Positions 1 to 9,920 are shown, counted from the stretch's first letter. The stretch is 64,000 nucleotides of DNA from Candidatus Nitrotoga sp. CP45 (GCA_945874105.1 CAMCFJ010000001.1:62001-126000), one strand, 5' to 3'. Notes: generated from the letters alone by a model not told the origin. Made by a program: numbers and translations.

Positions 1-1089
1 AACAATGCGTTGTTCGCGATCGTTTATGTTGCGTTGCAGGGCTAGCGCGATGGTTACCGGGCCGGGGATGTCGCGGGTTTTGTTGAAGTGTGGTTTACCT
101 TGCGGTATGTCGCGGCTAACCCAGCCACGTGGTGCGGCCTCTACCAGCGTGGTGTGATGCCACGCAGCATTTTCCTCCCAGTCAATGGCGCGTGCAAAGG
201 GGAAGACCGTGATCAAGTTAAAATTTTGCGTGACGGCATGCGGCGGGTAGCCTGAGCCCAGCGCCCAGGTCGCAGGGATATTCATTTCTTCTGCTGCTGG
301 ATCAATCACGATGCCAGGCGTGAGGATGATGTCCAGTTTTTCAGTCAGACGCTCCAGTCCATGCAACGGTTCGGCGTCTACTATCCACAGCAGGTTGCCG
401 CCGTTGTCGATATAGCGCAGTAGTTTATCAATCTCGCCCTGCAACAGGTCGATTTGCGGCTGCGTAATGATCAACATGCTGGCATTATCCGGCACGCCTT
501 GCGCCAGTGTTAAATTCAGGCTGTTGAGGAGAAAGCCATTTTGTTTCAGCCGTTTTCCGAATTCGCCGAGATCGTGGTTTGCGATGCCTTCCAGATTGCG
601 TTCACCATGTCCATCAAGATACATGAGCAGCTGATTTTTTGTGTGAGCCATGCGTAACAACACGCTGGTTAGCGCTTGTTCGTTCAGCATGGTGACATGT
701 TCGCGCTTGCCGCCATATTCAACCAGCATCTCGCCATTGACATGAATGTTGACCTTGCGCGCTTCTTCCGGCTGTTTTACCGGGTCGATAAAGGCGAGCG
801 AAATATCGGGTTTATAGCGCTGATAGAGGGCGACAAAATCACGGGTTATCCTGTGCATATCACCCAAATTGGCATCCTGCCCGGTTACATACATTGTTAG
901 CTTGATTTCACCGTGCAGCTGGTTCAGTACAGTTACACTGCTATCCTCCAAACTGTTGCTGGCGCTTTGGGTCATATCCCATTGTGAGGGGCGGTGTGCG
1001 GCGAGTTGGTACAGAGCGACAATAACTGCAAGCAGCAGTGCGGTGAAAACAAGGTTTTTAATGAGCAGATTGGGTTGAGGGAATTTCAT
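1..1089 (-). CDS. GldG-like ABC exporter auxiliary subunit (3' part cut by window edge)
   Basis: The reading frame starts with an ATG at 1089 and runs off the window start without a stop, so at least 363 residues are present. An N-terminal membrane segment (about residues 10-27, rich in L/V/A) follows a short basic start. Next comes a long soluble region with the stretches YLDGHGERNLEG and WIVDAEPLHGLERL, which are typical of the GldG/IFT52-like domain of ABC-associated 'gliding' proteins (DUF4350-like). It begins 12 bp after the permease stop and follows an ATPase, all on the minus strand, giving the three-gene GldA/GldF/GldG-type layout. In other bacteria this family accompanies ABC-2 exporters of unknown substrate; gliding itself is not implied. 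A second C-terminal membrane helix, usual in the family, would lie outside the window. Confidence 0.85.
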   Translation of the reverse strand, partial: MKFPQPNLLIKNLVFTALLLAVIVALYQLAAHRPSQWDMTQSASNSLEDSSVTVLNQLHGEIKLTMYVTGQDANLGDMHRITRDFVALYQRYKPDISLAFIDPVKQPEEARKVNIHVNGEMLVEYGGKREHVTMLNEQALTSVLLRMAHTKNQLLMYLDGHGERNLEGIANHDLGEFGKRLKQNGFLLNSLNLTLAQGVPDNASMLIITQPQIDLLQGEIDKLLRYIDNGGNLLWIVDAEPLHGLERLTEKLDIILTPGIVIDPAAEEMNIPATWALGSGYPPHAVTQNFNLITVFPFARAIDWEENAAWHHTTLVEAAPRGWVSRDIPQGKPHFNKTRDIPGPVTIALALQRNINDREQRIV

Positions 1090-1101
1090 GCTGGATGGCG
1101 A

Positions 1102-1845
1102 TTAGCTATAAATGCGGTTGTTGTGCAGCCGCCGTATTGTGAGCAACAGAAAGGCGGTACAAAACAGCAGGAAAAATATCAGGTCTGTACTATTCAACAG
1201 GCCAATATTGAAGCTTTGAAAATGGCTGGTGGGGGCGAGCGCGCGCCAAGAGTTGTGACTATCCACTGCGCTGATTTCCACCAGCCACAGGCCGAAAAAT
1301 AGAGCCAATGCACCGATGGCGGCTACCACTGGTTGCGCGGTGAGCGAGGAAATATACAGTCCCAATGCGACGTAGCTGGCGGCAAGCAATATAAGTCCCA
1401 GCGCATTGGTGAGAATAAGTCCTGTGTCCAGTTGCGTGCCTGCGGCCAGCGTTAGCACCATCAACATGCAGCTTGCGATGATGAGCAACAGAAATAGCAT
1501 TAGGCCGATGAACTTCCCTACCACGATGTGAATATCAGAAACCGGTGCGCTCATTAATAGTGTCAGGGTTTGGTTGCGCCGTTCCTCGGCGATCAAGCGC
1601 ATGGTAAATATGGGAATCAGCATCATCAAAATCAGCGCGATGGTGCCAAATAAGGGAGCCGCCACGGCTAATGTGGCGCCGGGCGCGTTGGCAAGCTGTG
1701 CCAGTTGTGACTGTACTTGTAAAAAGGCATCGAGGCGTGCCAGGAAAAACCAGGCGAAGATGAATTGCAGAGCGCCCAAAATCAACCAGGTCGAAGGGAT
1801 GACGAAGAGGCTGCGGAATTCCTTGTGCGCAATGGTTAAAATCAT
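1102..1845 (-). CDS. ABC-2 type transporter permease (GldF-like)
   Basis: A 247-residue integral membrane protein with about six hydrophobic helices (first near residues 17-38). The conserved ABC-2 permease stretch EERRNQTLTLLMSAPVSD lies after the second helix, near residues 85-105. Family members form the membrane channel of ABC exporters, here with the ATPase encoded just upstream. Its ATG at 1845-1843 overlaps the ATPase stop by 4 bp (ATGA), so translational coupling is likely, and the GldG-like gene follows after 12 bp. The substrate cannot be read from the sequence. Confidence 0.9.
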   Translation of the reverse strand: MILTIAHKEFRSLFVIPSTWLILGALQFIFAWFFLARLDAFLQVQSQLAQLANAPGATLAVAAPLFGTIALILMMLIPIFTMRLIAEERRNQTLTLLMSAPVSDIHIVVGKFIGLMLFLLLIIASCMLMVLTLAAGTQLDTGLILTNALGLILLAASYVALGLYISSLTAQPVVAAIGALALFFGLWLVEISAVDSHNSWRALAPTSHFQSFNIGLLNSTDLIFFLLFCTAFLLLTIRRLHNNRIYS

Positions 1846-2780
1846 GATTTTTCGTCTTGAGTGATTTGCATAAATACATCTTCCAGCCGCGTTTGCAGCG
1901 GAACGAGTTGCTCCGCTTGCCAGCCATGTTGTGCGGCGAGCGCGAGCAGGGCAGCGCTTGGATTTGTGTTAACGGTATGCAGAATGCGGAACTGTGTGGC
2001 GGAAAGCTGGTCTACTTGCTGTACTTCGGCGATGGCTTGCAATTCGGAAAGTGCAGGCGGCGCCAACAGCGTGACGATGAAGCCTGGTTGACTGCCGTAT
2101 TGCTGCATTTTTGTACTGATGTCGCCGTAAATCAGGCGACCGTGATGCATAATTTCGACGCGGTCGCAGATGCTTTCCACTTCGCCCAGCAGATGGGTAG
2201 AAAGGATAACGCTGTGCGTATTCCCCAATTCGCGGATCAATTCTCGTATGTCGCGGATCTGAGAGGGGTCGAGGCCAACGGTGGGCTCGTCGAGAATGAT
2301 GACTTCTGGTTGATGGATGATCGCTTGCGCGATACCGACACGTTGCTGATAGCCTTTGGAAAGTGTCCCGATGATTTTTTTCCCGCTGTCCTGTAAGCCG
2401 CAACGGCGCTTGGTTTCGGTCAAAGCATCCATAATATGGGCGCGGGGTACACGATGCAGCTTGGCGGCGAATATGAGGAAATCATTTACACTCATTTCCC
2501 GATATAAAGGCGGCGTTTCTGGCAGGAATCCGATTTTCGCCTTGGCATTTTGGGGCTGGCGTGACAGGTCGAAGCCGCATATTTCAATTTGCCCCGAATG
2601 CGGCAGCAGTGCGCCGGTCAGCATTTGTAGCGTAGTACTTTTGCCGGCCCCGTTGTGCCCAAGCAGGCCAAGCACCTCGCCATGCCGAAGCTCTAACGAT
2701 ACGCCATGGATGACCTCGCGTTGACCGAAGCGGCGAATCAGGTTGCGTGCGGATAGGGTGATGGGTGCAGTAGCTGACAT
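1842..2780 (-). CDS. ABC transporter ATP-binding protein (GldA/CcmA-like)
   Basis: Predicted 312-residue ATPase. Walker A GHNGAGKST lies at about residues 41-49, followed by the signature LSKGYQQRVGIAQA and Walker B VIILDEPTVGLDP, then the switch histidine in ILSTHLLGEVE. The C-terminal extension of about 90 residues is usual for exporters of the ABC-2 class. I chose the ATG at 2780 because homology to the family begins there (MSATAPITLSARNLIRRFG). The frame stays open to a TTG/ATG pair at 2840-2835, which would add about 20 residues with no family character. It is the first gene of a minus-strand operon with the permease and GldG-like genes. The 236 bp to the divergent TPR gene should hold both promoters. 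Confidence 0.92.
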   Translation of the reverse strand: MSATAPITLSARNLIRRFGQREVIHGVSLELRHGEVLGLLGHNGAGKSTTLQMLTGALLPHSGQIEICGFDLSRQPQNAKAKIGFLPETPPLYREMSVNDFLIFAAKLHRVPRAHIMDALTETKRRCGLQDSGKKIIGTLSKGYQQRVGIAQAIIHQPEVIILDEPTVGLDPSQIRDIRELIRELGNTHSVILSTHLLGEVESICDRVEIMHHGRLIYGDISTKMQQYGSQPGFIVTLLAPPALSELQAIAEVQQVDQLSATQFRILHTVNTNPSAALLALAAQHGWQAEQLVPLQTRLEDVFMQITQDEKS

Positions 2781-3076
2781 TAGTGCTGATGCAGATTGTA
2801 TGGATAGGTGAATATAACCTAATATGTCGTGGTACATCAAAATGAAATTATTTAATCATGTCGGGTAACAAAATTAGCGATGTTTCCAGGAAATTTACAG
2901 TTTGCTTATATAAAACAATAAGATAAAACGCGGAAAGACTTCGCAGCGATGCATTTGGACGCTCTTGGAATCTGAGTTACCCTTAGCTTTGACGCAATTC
3001 AAAGTGACTAGGGCACAATCAGGGGCATATGCAATTCCATGAATTTTTTATTTTTTAAAATACCTACCTATTAAAT

Positions 3077-4795
3077 ATGATGAATTTAAAACGTAGCACA
3101 ATTATTTTTGCATTGTTGTTGGTTTCTTGTGCGCATGCGTCGCAGCAGGAGATGGGGCAAGCGGAGAAACCGGGATTTGAAGCTGAAAAGCAAGCGGTAT
3201 TGCCCAAGCAGGAATTGACTGAGCAGGTACTCTATGAGTATCTGCTGGGTGAAATGGCCCTGCAGCGTGGCCAGCCTGAGTTGGCTGCGCAGCTATACCT
3301 AAAGCTGGCCCATTCCACGCGTGATCCGCGTCTGGCACGCTATGCCGCACATTTGACTTTTGAGACGCGCCAAATGGACAAGGCGATGGCAGCATTCAAT
3401 CTGTGGCTGGAAATTGAGCCAGATTCGCTGCTGGCGAAACAGGCTTTGGCCTCCCTGCTGATAAGTGGCGGCAAGCTCGAAGAGGCACGCCCGCATCTCG
3501 TGAGTCTTTTAGCGGCAGCGACGGAGAATGTCGGGAATATTTTTATGCGGATTTCCCCAATGATCGCAAGTTATCCCGATAAAAGTGCCGCATTCAATTT
3601 ACTTCAGGCATTGACGCAACCTTATCCGCGCGTGGCGGAGGCGCATTGGGCGCTGGCACAAGCAGCAGAAGCCGCAGGTAAACACGAGTTAGCCTTGGAA
3701 GAAGCACGGCAGGCATATGCCTTGCGCCCGGAATGGGATAGTGCCGTGCTACTCAACGCCAAATTGCTGCAGGGTGCGGCGCCACAGCAGGCATTGACAT
3801 TGCTGAAAAAATATCTTGAATCTTATCCTGATACCAAAGAGGTGCGCCTGTTTTATGCACGCGCGCTGATGGATCAGAAGCAGAATCGAGAGGCACGCGC
3901 AGAGTTTCAGCGGCTGCTTAGCGCATATCCAGATAACGCCGATCTGGCGTTCGCGGTGGGATTGTTGTCGTTGGATATAGGTGAGCTGGATCGTGGTGAG
4001 AAAGAGTTGCAGCAGGCTCTCGCTAATAGAAAGAAAGATGAAGACGTGGTGTATTACTACCTTGGCCAGTTGAGTGAAGCGAAGAAGCATGATGAAGAGG
4101 CAATACAGAACTACAGCAAAGTAAAGGATGGAGAGTATAACTTTTCCTCGCGCATACGCATGGCTTACCTGACCAACAAATTGGGTAAGCAGGATGAGGC
4201 GCGACAGCTCTTGCACAAGACCGTTACGAAGAACAATAAGCAGCGCATACAACTGGCCATGGTTGAGGCACAGCTTCTGCGCGATGCGCAGCAATTTGAC
4301 TCTGCCTATCAGGTGCTAATGCTGGCGCTGGAAAAGTTACCTAACCAACCAGAAATAATGTATGAGGCAGCGATGCTGGCGGACAGGGCCGGAAAACATG
4401 ATGTATTTGAGCAAATGATGCGAAAATTAATTGCGATCGAGCCTGGAAACGCACAAGCGCATAACGCGCTGGGCTATGGCTTGCTGGAGCGCAACGAACG
4501 CGTACCAGAGGCGATGAAACTGGTGGAAAAGGCTCACCAGCTTGCTCCGGATGACGCCGGCATCATGGATAGTATGGGTTTTGGGTATTATCGCTTGGGC
4601 AATTTGCCCAAGAGTTTGGAGTTCCTGCGCCGTGCCTATGCCGCCAATCCAGATCCGGAAATTGCCGCTCATCTCGGCGAAGTGCTGTGGGTGCAGGGTG
4701 AAAAGGAGCAGGCAAGAAAAATGTGGAGCGATGCACTAAAGTCTAATCCTGGTAGTACAGTGCTACAGGTTGTCATCAAGAAATATACGCCTTGA
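3077..4795 (+). CDS. Tetratricopeptide repeat lipoprotein
   Basis: A 572-residue protein starting with a lipoprotein signal (LLLVSC lipobox, Cys at residue 18). It is followed by a mature region built almost wholly from TPR units, for example EAHWALAQAAEAAGKHELAL, EVRLFYARALMDQKQNREAR and AQAHNALGYGLLERNERVPE. TPR solenoids mediate protein contacts; no enzymatic domain is visible. Genes of this type stand directly before lolB in many Betaproteobacteria, as here, where the 3' end abuts the lolB leader. An envelope role tied to lipoprotein handling or outer-membrane assembly is plausible but inferred from position only. There is a second in-frame ATG at 3080. Confidence 0.88.
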   Translation: MMNLKRSTIIFALLLVSCAHASQQEMGQAEKPGFEAEKQAVLPKQELTEQVLYEYLLGEMALQRGQPELAAQLYLKLAHSTRDPRLARYAAHLTFETRQMDKAMAAFNLWLEIEPDSLLAKQALASLLISGGKLEEARPHLVSLLAAATENVGNIFMRISPMIASYPDKSAAFNLLQALTQPYPRVAEAHWALAQAAEAAGKHELALEEARQAYALRPEWDSAVLLNAKLLQGAAPQQALTLLKKYLESYPDTKEVRLFYARALMDQKQNREARAEFQRLLSAYPDNADLAFAVGLLSLDIGELDRGEKELQQALANRKKDEDVVYYYLGQLSEAKKHDEEAIQNYSKVKDGEYNFSSRIRMAYLTNKLGKQDEARQLLHKTVTKNNKQRIQLAMVEAQLLRDAQQFDSAYQVLMLALEKLPNQPEIMYEAAMLADRAGKHDVFEQMMRKLIAIEPGNAQAHNALGYGLLERNERVPEAMKLVEKAHQLAPDDAGIMDSMGFGYYRLGNLPKSLEFLRRAYAANPDPEIAAHLGEVLWVQGEKEQARKMWSDALKSNPGSTVLQVVIKKYTP

Positions 4796-4805
4796 GACAT
4801 CGATC

Positions 4806-5369
4806 TTGATACATCGACTATTCCTGCTGTGTCTCTTGTTGCTGGCTGGTTGCGCAAGCACGCCGCCAGCATCCCGGTCCGTTACGCGACCCATGCAGTC
4901 GGAACGTGCACCCTTTGTATTGACTGGGCGGATCGCCGTAAAACATAACGGAAATCGATCTTTATCCGGAGTACGCTGGGCGCATTATGCCGGGGCAGAT
5001 GAATTCCTGCTGCTTGCACCATTTGGGCAGACTGTGGCTCGCATTCGTAGCGACATGAGGGGGGCAGTGCTGGATATGCCGTTAAAGCACTACGCTGCAC
5101 CAGACGCTGCCGAATTAACTCAGCAAGTGCTGGGCTGGCGTTTGCCGCTGTCTGGCTTGCGATATTGGGTGTTGGCGTTGCCAGCGCCCAAAAGTACATT
5201 TGACATTGAGCGTGATGCTAACGGACAGGTGATACTGCTAAGCCAGGATGGTTGGGTGATACGTTATACGCGCTATGCAGTGCCAACACCGGACAGCTTG
5301 CCGTTACGTATTGCCATGCAACGCGATGGACTGGAAATCCAATTGCTGATTGATGAATGGGAAATATAA
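4806..5369 (+). CDS. lolB: Outer membrane lipoprotein LolB
   Basis: LolB is the outer-membrane acceptor that takes lipoproteins from periplasmic LolA and inserts them in the outer leaflet. The sequence has a lipoprotein signal ending in LLLLAGC and the LolB core (FVLTGRIAVKHNG, then FLLLAPFGQTVARI). The start is uncertain. There is no in-frame ATG near the signal, so I chose the TTG at 4806, which gives a compact MIHRLFLL signal peptide. A TTG at 4770 inside the preceding gene is the alternative and adds 12 residues. The 3' end overlaps the ispE start by 13 bp, indicating co-transcription. Confidence 0.88.
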   Translation: MIHRLFLLCLLLLAGCASTPPASRSVTRPMQSERAPFVLTGRIAVKHNGNRSLSGVRWAHYAGADEFLLLAPFGQTVARIRSDMRGAVLDMPLKHYAAPDAAELTQQVLGWRLPLSGLRYWVLALPAPKSTFDIERDANGQVILLSQDGWVIRYTRYAVPTPDSLPLRIAMQRDGLEIQLLIDEWEI

Positions 5370-6223
5370 CAAGCACGTTAACCTTTCCAGCACCCGCCAA
5401 GCTTAATCTTTTTTTGCATGTGGTAGGGCGTCGGAAGGACGGCTATCATCTGCTGCAAACCCTGTTTCGTTTCATTGATTTTAGTGACGTATTGCATTTC
5501 ACGCTGCGCAAGAATGGTGTGGTGCGCCGCATCAGTGCGCTTGATGGTGTGCCTCAGGAGCAGGACTTGTGCGTACGCGCTGCACGTCTGCTGCAAAAAG
5601 AATGTGGTTGCAGGTTGGGTGTGGACATCACGCTGGAGAAACGTATCCCTATGGGCGGTGGTTTGGGTGGCGGTAGTTCGGATGCAGCGACTACGCTCAT
5701 TGCGCTGAATAAGCTATGGGGCTTGGGGTTGTCGCGCGAACGGTTGATGGAGATAGGCCTGTCTCTGGGTGCGGACGTACCGGTATTTGTGTTCGGTGAG
5801 AACGCCTATGCAGAAGGCATCGGGGAGCAGTTGCAGGCCTGCGAGGTGCCGGAGGCCTGGTATGTGGTGTTGTTCCCGCCAGTGCAAGTCGCCACGGCAA
5901 AGGTATTTGCACTCCTGGATATTACTAACTTGGAATTGACACAGGAAGCGATTTCCCTCAGAATTCGCGGCCTTCCGCTACGGCTACCACACAACGATCT
6001 ACAGTCGGTGGTATGCGGCTTATACCCGGAAGTGGCGCGGCATCTTGCTTGGCTTGAGCAATTTGTGCAAGCCCGGATGAGCGGTTCTGGTGCCTGTGTG
6101 TTTGCCGAGTTTGTTACCGAGGCAGAGGCGCAAGCAGTTATGGAACAGTTGCCGTCAGACATGCGCGGCGTTGTAGCGCGCGGTTTGTCGCAGCATCCAC
6201 TTCGGGATTTTACCGTAATGTGA
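5357..6223 (+). CDS. ispE: 4-diphosphocytidyl-2-C-methyl-D-erythritol kinase IspE
   Basis: IspE phosphorylates CDP-methylerythritol in the non-mevalonate (MEP) isoprenoid pathway in the cytosol. The 288-residue protein shows the GHMP-kinase order: PAPAKLNLFLHVVGRRKDGYH at residues 11-31 (substrate site), the glycine-rich ATP loop PMGGGLGGGSSDAAT near residue 100, SLGADVPVF, and the C-terminal ARMSGSGACVF motif. Length matches the family. It overlaps lolB by 13 bp and is followed 13 bp later by tRNA-Gln, the usual betaproteobacterial order. Confidence 0.97.
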   Translation: MGNITSTLTFPAPAKLNLFLHVVGRRKDGYHLLQTLFRFIDFSDVLHFTLRKNGVVRRISALDGVPQEQDLCVRAARLLQKECGCRLGVDITLEKRIPMGGGLGGGSSDAATTLIALNKLWGLGLSRERLMEIGLSLGADVPVFVFGENAYAEGIGEQLQACEVPEAWYVVLFPPVQVATAKVFALLDITNLELTQEAISLRIRGLPLRLPHNDLQSVVCGLYPEVARHLAWLEQFVQARMSGSGACVFAEFVTEAEAQAVMEQLPSDMRGVVARGLSQHPLRDFTVM

Positions 6224-6236
6224 AATGCAAGATTAT

Positions 6237-6311
6237 TGGGGAGTCGCCAAGTGGTAAGGCACCGGGTTTTGATCCCGGCATTCGTAGGTTCGATCCCTAC
6301 CTCCCCAGCCA
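6237..6311 (+). tRNA. tRNA-Gln (anticodon TTG)
   Basis: A 75-nt cloverleaf including an encoded CCA. The acceptor stem TGGGGAG pairs with CTCCCCA, followed by discriminator G and CCA. The anticodon stem CCGGG/CCCGG encloses loop TTTTGAT with anticodon TTG, and the T-arm contains GGTTCGATCC. It sits between ispE and prs, as in many Betaproteobacteria, and is followed by a rho-independent terminator. Confidence 0.98.
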
Positions 6312-6333
6312 GTTTGAATGATGTTGTTAGTTG

Positions 6334-6353
6334 GGGCGCTTGCGCCCGTTTTT
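6334..6353 (+). terminator. Rho-independent terminator after tRNA-Gln
   Basis: GGGCG-CTTG-CGCCC hairpin followed by GTTTTT. It lies only 16 bp before the prs start, so it can end tRNA transcription or attenuate read-through into prs. Confidence 0.75.
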
Positions 6354-6369
6354 ATTTAAGGGGAGCATG

Positions 6370-7320
6370 GTGTCCGACGACAGCTTGATGGTGTTCACCG
6401 GCAATGCCAATCCTAAGCTTGCGCAAGATGTAGCGCTGCACCTTAATATTCAACTTGGGCGAGCCACCGTTGGCCGTTTTTCAGACGGCGAGGTGATGAT
6501 AGAAATCCTCGATAATGTGCGTGGCAAAGACGTGTTCGTTTTGCAATCAACATGCGCCCCAACCAACGATAGTCTGATGGAAGTGCTGGTAATGGTGGAT
6601 GCGCTTAAACGTGCTTCCGCCGGACGTATCATTGCCGCGCTACCCTATTTTGGCTATGCCCGGCAGGATCGACGACCGCGTTCCGCGCGCGTGGCGATTA
6701 CCGCCAAGGTGGTGGCGAACATGCTTACTGGTGTTGGCGTGGATCGCGTTCTAACCATGGATTTGCATTCGGATCAGATACAAGGGTTTTTCGATATTCC
6801 TGTGGACAACATATACGCCAGCCCGATTTTGTTGGCAGATGTGCGCAAGCATAATTACCAAAACTTGGTGGTAGTTTCGCCGGACGTGGGCGGTGTGGTG
6901 CGTGCGCGTGCCTTGGCCAAGCGTCTGGAAGCGGATCTCACCATCATCGACAAGCGTCGCCCCAAACCCAACGTGGCCAAGGTGATGAACATCATTGGTG
7001 AAGTGGCCGACCGAACTTGTTTGATCATGGATGATCTGGTAGATACCGGTAATACCTTATGCGAGGCCGCTGATGCACTGAAAGCCAAGGGCGCGGAGAA
7101 GGTGGTGGCGTATTGCACACATCCGGTGCTGTCAGGTTCGGCGATTCAGCGCATAGAGAATTCTGCGATAGATGAACTGGTCGTGACTGACACAATCCCG
7201 CTGAGCATTGAGGCTATGGCGTGCAAGCGTATTCGCCAGTTGAGCGTGGCTGAGCTGCTGGCCGAAACAATTCGTCGCATTCATGCGGAAGAGTCCGTCA
7301 GCTCATTATTTATGGAATAG
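6370..7320 (+). CDS. prs: Ribose-phosphate pyrophosphokinase (PRPP synthase)
   Basis: Makes PRPP from ribose-5-phosphate and ATP, feeding purine, pyrimidine, histidine, tryptophan and NAD synthesis. From the GTG at 6370 the product is 316 residues, the normal family length, and begins [17 protein letters not shown]. The AGGGGA at 6359-6364 is well spaced for this GTG; an ATG immediately before it (6367) is the alternative and is too close to the Shine-Dalgarno. Visible motifs are RYAR-type [10 protein letters not shown], the catalytic [11 protein letters not shown], and the PRPP loop [16 protein letters not shown]. Expressed from a promoter after, or by read-through of, the preceding tRNA terminator. 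Confidence 0.96.
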   Translation: MSDDSLMVFTGNANPKLAQDVALHLNIQLGRATVGRFSDGEVMIEILDNVRGKDVFVLQSTCAPTNDSLMEVLVMVDALKRASAGRIIAALPYFGYARQDRRPRSARVAITAKVVANMLTGVGVDRVLTMDLHSDQIQGFFDIPVDNIYASPILLADVRKHNYQNLVVVSPDVGGVVRARALAKRLEADLTIIDKRRPKPNVAKVMNIIGEVADRTCLIMDDLVDTGNTLCEAADALKAKGAEKVVAYCTHPVLSGSAIQRIENSAIDELVVTDTIPLSIEAMACKRIRQLSVAELLAETIRRIHAEESVSSLFME

Positions 7321-7403
7321 TTTTTGTGGCAGTCATGTTGACTGCCATGTAACCTGGAATTGCCTGGTCGCGGGTGATTCCGAATTTGAAGTGGAGAAAC
7401 AAA

Positions 7404-8066
7404 ATGAAAATCGAACTAAGCGCAATATCCCGCAAGGCGCAAGGAACGGGTGCGAGCCGCCGTCTGCGCAAGACTGGCCGCGTGCCTGGCATCGTGTATG
7501 GTGGCGTTGAGCCTACGCTGATTGACCTTGATCACAACAATCTGTATCACAGCCTGCGTAAGGAAGCGTTTCATGCTTCCATCCTGACATTGGATTTGGA
7601 TGGCAAAAAAGAGCAAGTGCTGTTGCGCGATTTCCAGATGCACCCATTCCGTCAGCAAGTACAACATATCGATTTTCAGCGCGTGGAAGCAAACAAGAAG
7701 ATCCATATGAAAGTGCCATTGCACTTTGTAAATGCCGATATCTCCCCTGGGGTGAAGCAGAGTGGAGGCATCATCTCTCACGTGATGAATGATCTGAATA
7801 TCGCTTGCTTGCCGGCTGACTTGCCCGAATTTATCGAGGTCGATCTGTCCACTCTGGCGCTGAATCATTCCATCCATGTGTCCGACCTCAAGCTACCTAA
7901 AGGCGTAGAATCGGCCGGTATCCACATTGGAAATGCCGTAGTGGCCACCGTCCAGGTACCACGTGGTGCGGTTGAAGCAGAAGCATTGGCAGCGGCTGCA
8001 GCAGCAGTAGCTGCCGCACCTGCTGATGCGAAAGCTGCGGCGAAACCTGCGGCGAAATCCAAGTAA
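7404..8066 (+). CDS. rplY: 50S ribosomal protein L25/general stress protein Ctc
   Basis: A 220-residue two-domain L25 of the Ctc type. The N-terminal 5S-rRNA-binding L25 domain ([19 protein letters not shown] near residue 15) is followed by the C-terminal TL5 domain ([20 protein letters not shown], about residues 90-185) and a low-complexity Ala/Lys tail. The ATG at 7404 is preceded by GTGGAG at a proper distance; the frame extends upstream to 7374 without family similarity. It lies between prs and pth, the standard order, and is closed by a strong terminator. Confidence 0.96.
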   Translation: MKIELSAISRKAQGTGASRRLRKTGRVPGIVYGGVEPTLIDLDHNNLYHSLRKEAFHASILTLDLDGKKEQVLLRDFQMHPFRQQVQHIDFQRVEANKKIHMKVPLHFVNADISPGVKQSGGIISHVMNDLNIACLPADLPEFIEVDLSTLALNHSIHVSDLKLPKGVESAGIHIGNAVVATVQVPRGAVEAEALAAAAAAVAAAPADAKAAAKPAAKSK

Positions 8067-8082
8067 CATAAGCATTACAATT

Positions 8083-8123
8083 AAAAACCCGCCATGCACT
8101 TTCTGAGTGTGTGGCGGGTTTTT
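8083..8123 (+). terminator. Rho-independent terminator after rplY
   Basis: AAAAACCCGCCA at 8083-8094 pairs with TGGCGGGTTTTT at 8112-8123, with an inner CAC/GTG extension. The A-tract/T-tract symmetry makes it potentially bidirectional. It separates rplY from pth. Confidence 0.88.
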
Positions 8124-8163
8124 AACATGTCGTGAACGGTTTTTCACATGGTGTGAACTGAAA

Positions 8164-8739
8164 ATGAGTGAAATCAAGTTAATTGTCGGGCTGGGTAACC
8201 CCGGTCGTGAATATGATTTCACCCGGCACAACGCTGGATTCTGGTGGGTGGACTCGTTCGCGCGCATGCGCCAATTCACGTTCAAGGCCGAAAGCAAGTT
8301 CCACGGTTTGGTCGCGCGCGGCCAGGTGGATGGCCGTGAATTATTCCTGCTCAAGCCGCAAACCTTTATGAATATCAGTGGCCGCGCAGTGGGGGCGCTG
8401 ACACAGTTTTACAAAATCGAACCTCGACACATCCTGGTAGTGCATGATGAACTCGATTTGCCGCCGGGCAGCGTCAAGCTTAAACTCGGCGGTGGTCACG
8501 GCGGACACAACGGCTTGAAGGACATCTTTGCGCATCTTGGCACGCGCGATTTTTGGCGGATGCGTATCGGCATTGGTCATCCTGGCGAACGTTCAGACGT
8601 GGTTAATTATGTGCTGAATGCCCCGCGCCGTGAAGAAGGGGAGCTAATCGAACACGCCATGCAACGTGCGCTGGATGTGGTTCCCCTGATAGTTGATGGC
8701 AAGCTGGAAGCGGCAATGCTGAAGTTGCACAGTAATTAA
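8164..8739 (+). CDS. pth: Aminoacyl-tRNA hydrolase (peptidyl-tRNA hydrolase)
   Basis: Recycles peptidyl-tRNAs released from stalled ribosomes by cleaving the ester bond. The 191-residue product begins MSEIKLIVGLGNPGREYDFT, then RHNAGFW with the catalytic His, LKPQTFMNISG and the HDELDLPPG motif, all diagnostic. The ATG at 8164 is chosen because the GLGNPG motif must lie near residue 10; the open frame further upstream crosses the rplY terminator. It is followed 15 bp later by ychF. Confidence 0.97.
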   Translation: MSEIKLIVGLGNPGREYDFTRHNAGFWWVDSFARMRQFTFKAESKFHGLVARGQVDGRELFLLKPQTFMNISGRAVGALTQFYKIEPRHILVVHDELDLPPGSVKLKLGGGHGGHNGLKDIFAHLGTRDFWRMRIGIGHPGERSDVVNYVLNAPRREEGELIEHAMQRALDVVPLIVDGKLEAAMLKLHSN

Positions 8740-8754
8740 TTTTAAGGAATATTC

Positions 8755-9846
8755 ATGAGTCTGAAATGCGGAATCGTCGGTCTGCCCAATGTAGGCAAGT
8801 CCACCTTATTCAATGCACTGACCAAGGCGGGTATAGCGGCGGAGAACTATCCGTTCTGTACGATTGAACCTAATGTCGGCATTGTGGAAGTTCCGGATGT
8901 GCGGATGCAGGCGCTGGCCGAAATCGTCAAGCCGCAGAAAATGCAATATGCCATCACCGAGTTCGTGGACATCGCCGGGTTGGTGGCTGGGGCATCCAAA
9001 GGCGAAGGCTTGGGCAACCAATTCCTCGCCAACATTCGTGAGACCGATGGTATTTTGAATGTGGTGCGCTGTTTCGAAGACGACAACGTCATTCACGTGG
9101 CGGGCAAGGTCGATCCGATTTCCGACGTTGAAACGATCGTAACGGAACTGGCGCTGGCGGATATGACAACGGTGGAAAAAGCCCAGTTGCGCAACTCCAA
9201 GGCGGCACGCTCCGGCGACAAAGAAGCGGCTAAATTTGGTGAATTGTTGGATCAGGTTGCTGCCCATTTAAACCAAGGCAAACCTGCGCGCATGATGAAA
9301 CTGGATGCGGCGCAGATCGCCTCGCTTAAGCCGCTGTGCCTGCTCACAATTAAGCCTGCCATGTATGTGGCCAACGTGGCTGAAGATGGTTTCAAAAATA
9401 ATCCGTTATTGACGCGGCTGGAAGAGTTCGCCGCACGAGAAGGTGCCCCGGTAGTGGCGATTTGCGCAGCGCTGGAGTCGGAAATTTCAGAGCTTTCAGA
9501 TGAAGATAAAATAGAATTCCTGGCCGACGTCGGTTTGACAGAGCCAGGCCTAAACCGATTGATCCGCGTGGCATACAAGCTGTTGGGTTTGCAAACCTAC
9601 TTTACCGCCGGAGTGAAAGAAGTGCGCGCCTGGACGATTCACATAGGCGATACCGCACCGCAGGCGGCGGGCGTCATTCATAATGATTTCGAGCATGGCT
9701 TTATTCGCGCCGAAGTTATCAGTTATGAGGATTTCGTTGCTTGCAAGGGCGAGGCGGGCGCAAAAGAGAAGGGAAAGATGCGGTTAGAAGGCAAGGATTA
9801 TTTGGTACAAGATGGCGATGTTATGCACTTCCGCTTCAACGTCTAA
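8755..9846 (+). CDS. ychF: Redox-regulated ATPase YchF (OLA1 type)
   Basis: A 363-residue Obg-related P-loop NTPase that prefers ATP and associates with ribosomes. G1 GLPNVGKST lies at residues 8-16, the switch region YPFCTIEPN near residue 34, [19 protein letters not shown] near residue 70, and the TGS-like C-terminal domain ends in [22 protein letters not shown] precedes the ATG. Paired with pth, as in most Proteobacteria. Confidence 0.97.
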   Translation: MSLKCGIVGLPNVGKSTLFNALTKAGIAAENYPFCTIEPNVGIVEVPDVRMQALAEIVKPQKMQYAITEFVDIAGLVAGASKGEGLGNQFLANIRETDGILNVVRCFEDDNVIHVAGKVDPISDVETIVTELALADMTTVEKAQLRNSKAARSGDKEAAKFGELLDQVAAHLNQGKPARMMKLDAAQIASLKPLCLLTIKPAMYVANVAEDGFKNNPLLTRLEEFAAREGAPVVAICAALESEISELSDEDKIEFLADVGLTEPGLNRLIRVAYKLLGLQTYFTAGVKEVRAWTIHIGDTAPQAAGVIHNDFEHGFIRAEVISYEDFVACKGEAGAKEKGKMRLEGKDYLVQDGDVMHFRFNV

Positions 9847-9892
9847 CCATTTTTGATGTTTCGTGACATGGCATGAGGCAACAAAACAACCG

Positions 9893-9920
9893 AAAAACCC
9901 CGGTAATGCGGGGTTTTTTT
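9893..9920. terminator. Bidirectional rho-independent terminator between ychF and the delta-60 gene
   Basis: AAAAACCCCG at 9893-9902 pairs with CGGGGTTTTT, with a short GTAATG loop and T7 on the plus side. Convergent genes end on both sides, so it can serve both. Confidence 0.88.
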